A stretch of DNA of 8,542 nt from Nanobdellota archaeon. GTDB lineage: Archaea > Thermoproteota > Nitrososphaeria > Nitrososphaerales > Nitrosopumilaceae. This document shows, piece by piece, positions 5,589 to 8,542 of this stretch. The first letter of the stretch is position 1; each line of letters starts with the position of its first letter. The stretch spans positions 1-8,542 of the forward strand of contig JAAUVF010000028.1 in assembly GCA_012030815.1 (NCBI GenBank). Reading direction: 5' to 3'. The notes under the pieces are model-generated. The model worked only from the letters and a program-made list of their open reading frames with translations, was not told where the DNA came from and searched no databases. The position numbers and the translations under genes are program-made.

Positions 5589-5592
5589 AGAT

Positions 5593-5937
5593 ATGTCTGA
5601 AAAAAATGAAGATCGTTTAGAAACTATATTCAAATTACAAAAAGGTCTATCAGAAATGATGAAGTTAGATAGATATCCAAAAGATTCTGAAGGTAGGATT
5701 TCTGCATTATCTACTGCAATAATGCATGAAGCAGTAGAGCTACAAAGAACTACAAATTGGAAATGGTGGAAAACTCCTACTCCATTTAATGCATCTGAAG
5801 CAAGAGAAGAACTAATCGATATTTGGCATTTTGTGGTTCAAGCATCATTAGAGCTAAATTTAACCCCAGATGATATTCTTGAAGAATATAAAAAGAAAAA
5901 TGAGATTAATCGAGAAAGACAAAGAAACGGATACTAG
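5593..5937 (+). CDS. Dimeric-type dUTPase (all-alpha NTP pyrophosphatase)
   Basis: Hydrolyses dUTP to dUMP and pyrophosphate, keeping uracil out of DNA and feeding dTMP synthesis. At 114 residues it is a compact member of the all-alpha MazG/dUTPase superfamily, not the trimeric beta dUTPase. The Mg-binding pairs are visible: E46-x-x-E49 in IMHEAVELQ and E73-x-x-D76 in EELIDIWHF. The Trp-rich segment NWKWWK (55-60) between them and the C-terminal KNEINRERQRNGY match the dimeric dUTPase_2 pattern, in which the Asn/Arg-rich tail binds the nucleotide. MazG-type NTPase or dCTPase activity is the alternative. The gene follows the PfkB kinase on the same strand but has its own TATA-like box and dyad. 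Its stop overlaps that of the convergent MtrA-like gene by 4 nt. Confidence 0.85.
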   Translation: MSEKNEDRLETIFKLQKGLSEMMKLDRYPKDSEGRISALSTAIMHEAVELQRTTNWKWWKTPTPFNASEAREELIDIWHFVVQASLELNLTPDDILEEYKKKNEINRERQRNGY

Positions 5938-6404
5938 TATACATATTTCTCAATAGTTTCAAAATTTGTTTCATTGATCATGTTTACTAGTTTAATTTCA
6001 TTTCTGAAATAATTTATTTCAGATTTTATTGAAATAAGAAAAGGATCAGGACTGATTGAGTTAATTATTCTCCCATGTTCATCAATTCCATTTTCATATA
6101 ATTTAATCAGAGAATGTCCTGCTTTATGACCCCAAACTTCTTTGCCACAAACTATTAGTGTTTTTACTTTTTTATTTTGATTAAGATATTTAATTATAGA
6201 ATCGATTCCTTTGTTTTCAGATAGCAATCTTCCGGCAATTGAAATATGATTCAAAAGTTCAGAGTTTGAAATTTTTTTAAGCAAATCCATGCTGGAAAGT
6301 GTACATATTGCTATCGAAGAATCAAAATTTCCAAGGTATGATTCTTCTGGAATTGGCAGTATAATCTTACATAATTCTCCAATTGCATTTCCAATACTAT
6401 TCAT
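5934..6404 (-). CDS. MtrA-like soluble corrinoid protein (orphan methyltransferase subunit A homologue)
   Basis: Homologue of MtrA, the corrinoid-carrying subunit of the methanogen N5-methyl-tetrahydromethanopterin:CoM methyltransferase. The 156 residues cover the soluble domain: IAICTLSS (31-38), AGRLLSENKGIDSIIKYL (57-74), LIVCGKEVWGHKAGHSLI (83-100), NGIDEHGRII (105-114) and a C-terminal VNMI. From memory of the Methanothermobacter sequence, H93 in EVWGH aligns with His84, the lower ligand of cobalt in MtrA, so corrinoid binding should be retained. The usual C-terminal membrane helix of MtrA is absent, and no other Mtr subunit is in the window. Its ATG overlaps the 3' end of the aminotransferase gene by 8 nt, implying one operon. 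Likely a methyl or corrinoid carrier in one-carbon or cobamide chemistry; the true partner is unknown. Confidence 0.8.
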   Translation of the reverse strand: MNSIGNAIGELCKIILPIPEESYLGNFDSSIAICTLSSMDLLKKISNSELLNHISIAGRLLSENKGIDSIIKYLNQNKKVKTLIVCGKEVWGHKAGHSLIKLYENGIDEHGRIINSISPDPFLISIKSEINYFRNEIKLVNMINETNFETIEKYVY

Positions 6405-7488
6405 TGATTATATCACGAAGAGTTTTTGCTATAAATTCAATATTTTTGCTAGTAACTTTAGGATGTATTGGCAGAGATAGAGTTTGAGATGCAGCCCATT
6501 CAGTTACAGGAAGTTTGATTTTTTGTTGATAAAATGGTGTTTTATGAACTGGAATTGGATAGTAAGATGCTGCACCTATACCTTTTGCATTAAGTCTTTT
6601 CAAAATTTTATCTCTTTTTGAAGTCGCTATTGTATATAGATACCAATTTACGCTTTCGTTATTTCGTTGATGTGGTAGAATAATATTCAGATCAGAGATA
6701 AGTTTTGATAACAGATTTGCATTTTTTTGTCTTGTCTTAAGAAATCCAGAAAGTTTTTTCATTTGTATTGTTGCTATGGCTGCACTTATTTCTGGCAATC
6801 TAAGATTTAATCCAAATATTTTAGTATCATATCCATGAACCATTCCATGATTTCTAATCATCAATAATTTATCACGTAATTTTTTATTGTTTGTTGCAAT
6901 AAATCCTCCTTCACCAGAAGTCATTACTTTAGCAGGATACATACTCCAACAACCTAAATCAGAAAAAGTTCCAGCGTGTTTACCTTTGTAAGTAGAACCC
7001 AATGATTGGGCCGAGTCTTCTATTATCGGTAAATTGTGTTTTTTAGCAATTTCTAAAATTTTATCAATAAATGCTACATTACCATAAAGGTGTACAGGTA
7101 TAATTGCTTTAGTTCTTTTTGTAATCTTTTTTTGTAGATCATCGGGATCCATAGTATAATTTTCCTTTACTATATCAACAAAGACAGGTTTTGCTCCAGT
7201 AGATACAACAGAGTTGGCAGTTGCAACAAATGTAAATGATGGAACAAGTATTTCATCACCTTTTTTGATATCCAAAGCATAGAGTGCAGCTTGTAAAGCT
7301 GCGGTACCAGAATTTACAGCAATAACATATTTTGATTTTATGAATGAAGATACTGATTTTTCAAATGCTTGTACTTGTTCTCCTCCATGGCTTGCTGCTG
7401 AGGTAAGTGCACCATTTTTAAGAATTGAAGTAACTGCAGTAATTTCATCTTTACCTACAAAAGGAACATTAATTGCAATTTTCAACAA
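6397..7488 (-). CDS. DegT/DnrJ/EryC1/StrS-family PLP aminotransferase
   Basis: Fold-type I PLP enzyme of the sugar-aminotransferase family, 363 residues, full length. N-terminal NVPFVGKDEI; PLP-phosphate contact VNSGTAALQAAL (58-69); PSFTFVATANSVV (83-95); D158 in IIEDSAQSLGS, which holds the pyridine nitrogen; and the Schiff-base lysine K187 in MYPAKVMTSGEGGF. These enzymes usually transfer an amino group from Glu/Gln to a nucleotide-linked keto-sugar for surface glycans or N-glycosylation. No sugar-nucleotide genes are adjacent, so the substrate is open. Two consecutive TTG codons (7488 and 7485) can start it; a TATA-like GATTTATAG (7509-7517) is centred 25 and 28 nt upstream, fitting either. 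The downstream MtrA-like gene overlaps it, which hints at a shared pathway or simple compaction. The frame is unbroken. Confidence 0.92.
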   Translation of the reverse strand: MLKIAINVPFVGKDEITAVTSILKNGALTSAASHGGEQVQAFEKSVSSFIKSKYVIAVNSGTAALQAALYALDIKKGDEILVPSFTFVATANSVVSTGAKPVFVDIVKENYTMDPDDLQKKITKRTKAIIPVHLYGNVAFIDKILEIAKKHNLPIIEDSAQSLGSTYKGKHAGTFSDLGCWSMYPAKVMTSGEGGFIATNNKKLRDKLLMIRNHGMVHGYDTKIFGLNLRLPEISAAIATIQMKKLSGFLKTRQKNANLLSKLISDLNIILPHQRNNESVNWYLYTIATSKRDKILKRLNAKGIGAASYYPIPVHKTPFYQQKIKLPVTEWAASQTLSLPIHPKVTSKNIEFIAKTLRDIINE

Positions 7489-7508
7489 AGATTCTCTCTA
7501 AAACTAGT

Positions 7509-7517
7509 CTATAAATC
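7509..7517 (-). promoter_or_regulatory. TATA-like box for the aminotransferase-MtrA operon
   Basis: The minus-strand GATTTATAG is centred 25-28 nt upstream of the tandem TTG start codons. It shares a 79-nt divergent spacer with the membrane-protein promoter. Confidence 0.45.
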
Positions 7518-7535
7518 TCATGAAATAGGCATGAA

Positions 7536-7544
7536 TTTTTATAT
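7536..7544 (+). promoter_or_regulatory. TATA-like box for the four-helix membrane protein
   Basis: TTTTTATAT is centred 28 nt upstream of ATG 7568, consistent with leaderless transcription. Confidence 0.45.
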
Positions 7545-7567
7545 TTCAAAATTGGGAAATTCGCATA

Positions 7568-8131
7568 ATGAGTCAACGTCACCTTGAAAAATCGGATCCA
7601 GGTTACAAAGTCTATCTGTACATTTTCTATGTTTGTGGAATTATTATGGTTTCAAGTCTTGTTTTTGGAATTTACATTACCATGATAGAGTGGATAGAAA
7701 ATGGAACATATGTGATGGGAGAGGCAATTCAAAATACTTTCATACCATTTGAAAATTTTGCAAGGGTTTCAACATGGGTATTCTTTTCTACAATTATTGG
7801 GTGGTATTGTGTTTCAAGAATAGGGTGGAGAAGAACTGCAGGAGATAAAATTGTTGGATATAAAATGGCATTGCTTCAGCTTATGTTATTAGGATTTGCA
7901 ATAATTACGTTGTATGAAGTGTTATACAATTTTACTGTCTTAAATGCAGAGATCACGGCAGGTATGATTGAAGGTAATGCACCCAACATAGACATGTTAT
8001 CAATTGCATATCCTGATCAAAATAGACCATGGAATTTAGTTTTTGCAACAAAGGTATTTCTTGCTGCATTCATAATTAGCTCTCACGCGTTTTATCTCAG
8101 TACTAAACCAAGAAAAAGCTTAGAAGAATAA
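7568..8131 (+). CDS. Four-helix integral membrane protein, function unknown
   Basis: A 187-residue polytopic protein. Hydrophobic segments lie at about 17-40 (YLYIFYVCGIIMVSSLVFGI), 67-84 (VSTWVFFSTIIGWYCVSR), 99-122 (MALLQLMLLGFAIITLYEVL) and 159-179 (FATKVFLAAFIISSHAFYLS). A basic loop (RIGWRRTAGDK, 84-94) suggests the cytoplasmic side by the positive-inside rule, and a longer polar loop (about 125-155) should face outward. The short N-terminus is charged, with no cleavable signal. I do not recognise the family. Thaumarchaea carry several conserved small membrane proteins of this type, some of them accessory to respiratory or ammonia-oxidation complexes, but nothing in this sequence shows such a link. 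No metal-binding Cys/His cluster is evident. The frame is unbroken, and the gene ends 8 nt before the convergent edge gene. Confidence 0.75.
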   Translation: MSQRHLEKSDPGYKVYLYIFYVCGIIMVSSLVFGIYITMIEWIENGTYVMGEAIQNTFIPFENFARVSTWVFFSTIIGWYCVSRIGWRRTAGDKIVGYKMALLQLMLLGFAIITLYEVLYNFTVLNAEITAGMIEGNAPNIDMLSIAYPDQNRPWNLVFATKVFLAAFIISSHAFYLSTKPRKSLEE

Positions 8132-8139
8132 ATTAAAAC

Positions 8140-8465
8140 TCATTGTTTAGATGCAAATATTTTTCCTAGTTTTTCTTGATCAGCTTTTACTTTACCGAAT
8201 GCTTTTCTATGAGTTTGATTGCAAAATTTTACAGTTTCTGAACGTGGATCATTTTTCCTAGTTTCTTCAATAATTCTACCGCACCAAAAACAGTATTCTT
8301 TCTTAATAACGCCTAGTTCCCATCCTAAAAATTTAGAATCATAATATCCTTTTTCTTTTGGACGTATAGAATTGAGAAAGTCACCATTATCTGATTTAAC
8401 CCAGATATTTTTATTTTAGGATGAAATGGTTTATTCCATCGCCTTTTCTTATCGTCCCATTCAAT
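8140..8465 (-). CDS. Zinc-binding-type protein, frame broken once, start uncertain
   Basis: About 107 residues when repaired, ending FASKQ-TGA at 8140. The frame reads EWDDKKRRWNKPFHPK, then KNIWVKSDNGDFLNSIRPK, KFLGWELGVIKKEYCFWCG and KFCNQTHRKAFGK. The CxxC (YCFWCG) together with a later Cys and His (FCNQTH), about 25 residues apart, look like a zinc site, possibly a treble-clef or HNH-like knuckle; no known family is recognised. At 8414-8417 a run of four A (coding strand) must become five to join HPK to NKNIW; without it there is a TAA. No ATG, GTG or TTG precedes EWDD in frame before a TGA at 8472-8474. It therefore either starts at ATT 8465 or has a second break joining it to the upstream frame. 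Confidence 0.55.
8159..8177 (+). terminator. T-rich tract after the four-helix membrane protein
   Basis: About 28 nt past the stop codon the plus strand reads ATTTTTCCTAGTTTTTCTT, a candidate archaeal U-rich terminator. It overlaps the 3' coding end of the convergent gene, and confidence is limited by the AT-rich background. Confidence 0.3.
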
Positions 8466-8542
8466 ATGATTTCACTGCAAAATTGATAGAATTGTTCTTC
8501 AAAATATTTAGAAACCATAATTTTGTTCACAATTTCACCTAT
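8411..8542 (-). CDS. Open frame at the right edge, overlapping the broken zinc-type gene
   Basis: On the minus strand a frame enters from the window edge (IGEIVNKIMVSKYFEEQFYQ, then FCSEIILNG) and ends at TAA 8411; an internal ATG lies at 8518. The first 25-30 residues look protein-like, whereas the last 15 overlap the better-supported EWDD frame. It may be the true N-terminal part of that gene, separated by another frame break near 8466-8470, or the end of a neighbouring gene. Too short to decide. Confidence 0.25.
   Translation of the reverse strand: MGEIVNKIMVSKYFEEQFYQFCSEIILNGTIRKGDGINHFILK

Noticed and set aside
6289..6480. Plus-strand frame of 63 codons
   Set aside because: Antisense to the MtrA-like start and the aminotransferase end, both well supported.
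8426..8542. Plus-strand open frame starting MVYSIAFSYRPIQYDF and running off the right edge
   Set aside because: It overlaps the minus-strand EWDD...WNKPFHP frame, which is more protein-like and contains the joining homopolymer; aromatic-rich antisense frames are common in this composition.
1..8542. Mobile element, defence system or CRISPR array
   Set aside because: No transposase, integrase, nuclease, toxin-antitoxin pair, regularly spaced repeat or terminal inverted repeat was seen; gene content is housekeeping-like.

Overview
The window looks like chromosomal DNA of a low-GC ammonia-oxidising archaeon (Thaumarchaeota/Nitrososphaerota, close to Nitrosopumilus or Nitrosarchaeum). This rests on the strongly AT-rich composition, on short, tightly packed genes, on AT-rich TATA-like boxes about 23-30 nt upstream of start codons with almost no Shine-Dalgarno sequences (leaderless transcription), on four TTG starts, and on the protein families themselves: secreted beta-sandwich-type proteins, very small Cys-rich proteins, a soluble MtrA-like corrinoid protein, and a PfkB kinase I recognise by eye as the marine thaumarchaeal type. 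No rRNA, tRNA, CRISPR array, IS element or phage gene was seen.

Left part (1-1424): a secreted protein that is broken by frameshifts and runs off the left edge; a divergent 37-residue Cys-rich protein; a two-helix membrane protein with a coiled coil; and a 73-residue helix-turn-helix protein. Middle (1669-4055): a cytosolic cyclophilin abutting a signal-peptide/TM-anchored protein with a CHGC motif whose frame is broken three times; two divergent mini zinc-binding proteins around one TATA-like element; and a conserved protein with a probable winged-helix C-terminus. Next (4056-5937): a divergent spacer with a large near-perfect hairpin, then a same-strand row made of a membrane-anchored WHy/LEA14-like protein (one frame break), a PfkB kinase and a dimeric-type dUTPase. 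Right part (5934-8542): on the minus strand a DegT-type PLP aminotransferase and an MtrA-like corrinoid protein overlapping as an operon, then a divergent four-helix membrane protein, and at the edge a frame-broken zinc-binding protein.

The genes read as ordinary core-genome housekeeping rather than one dedicated system: protein folding, dUTP clean-up, PLP and corrinoid chemistry, and cell-envelope proteins. Four points deserve attention. First, at least seven one-base frame breaks, all repaired by adding one base, fall in four genes, three of them exported or membrane-anchored. Second, there is a 56-nt hairpin between divergent genes. Third, an orphan MtrA keeps the corrinoid-ligand histidine in an organism group that does not make methane. 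Fourth, several tiny Cys-rich proteins occur, two of which were only visible by reading the intergenic DNA.
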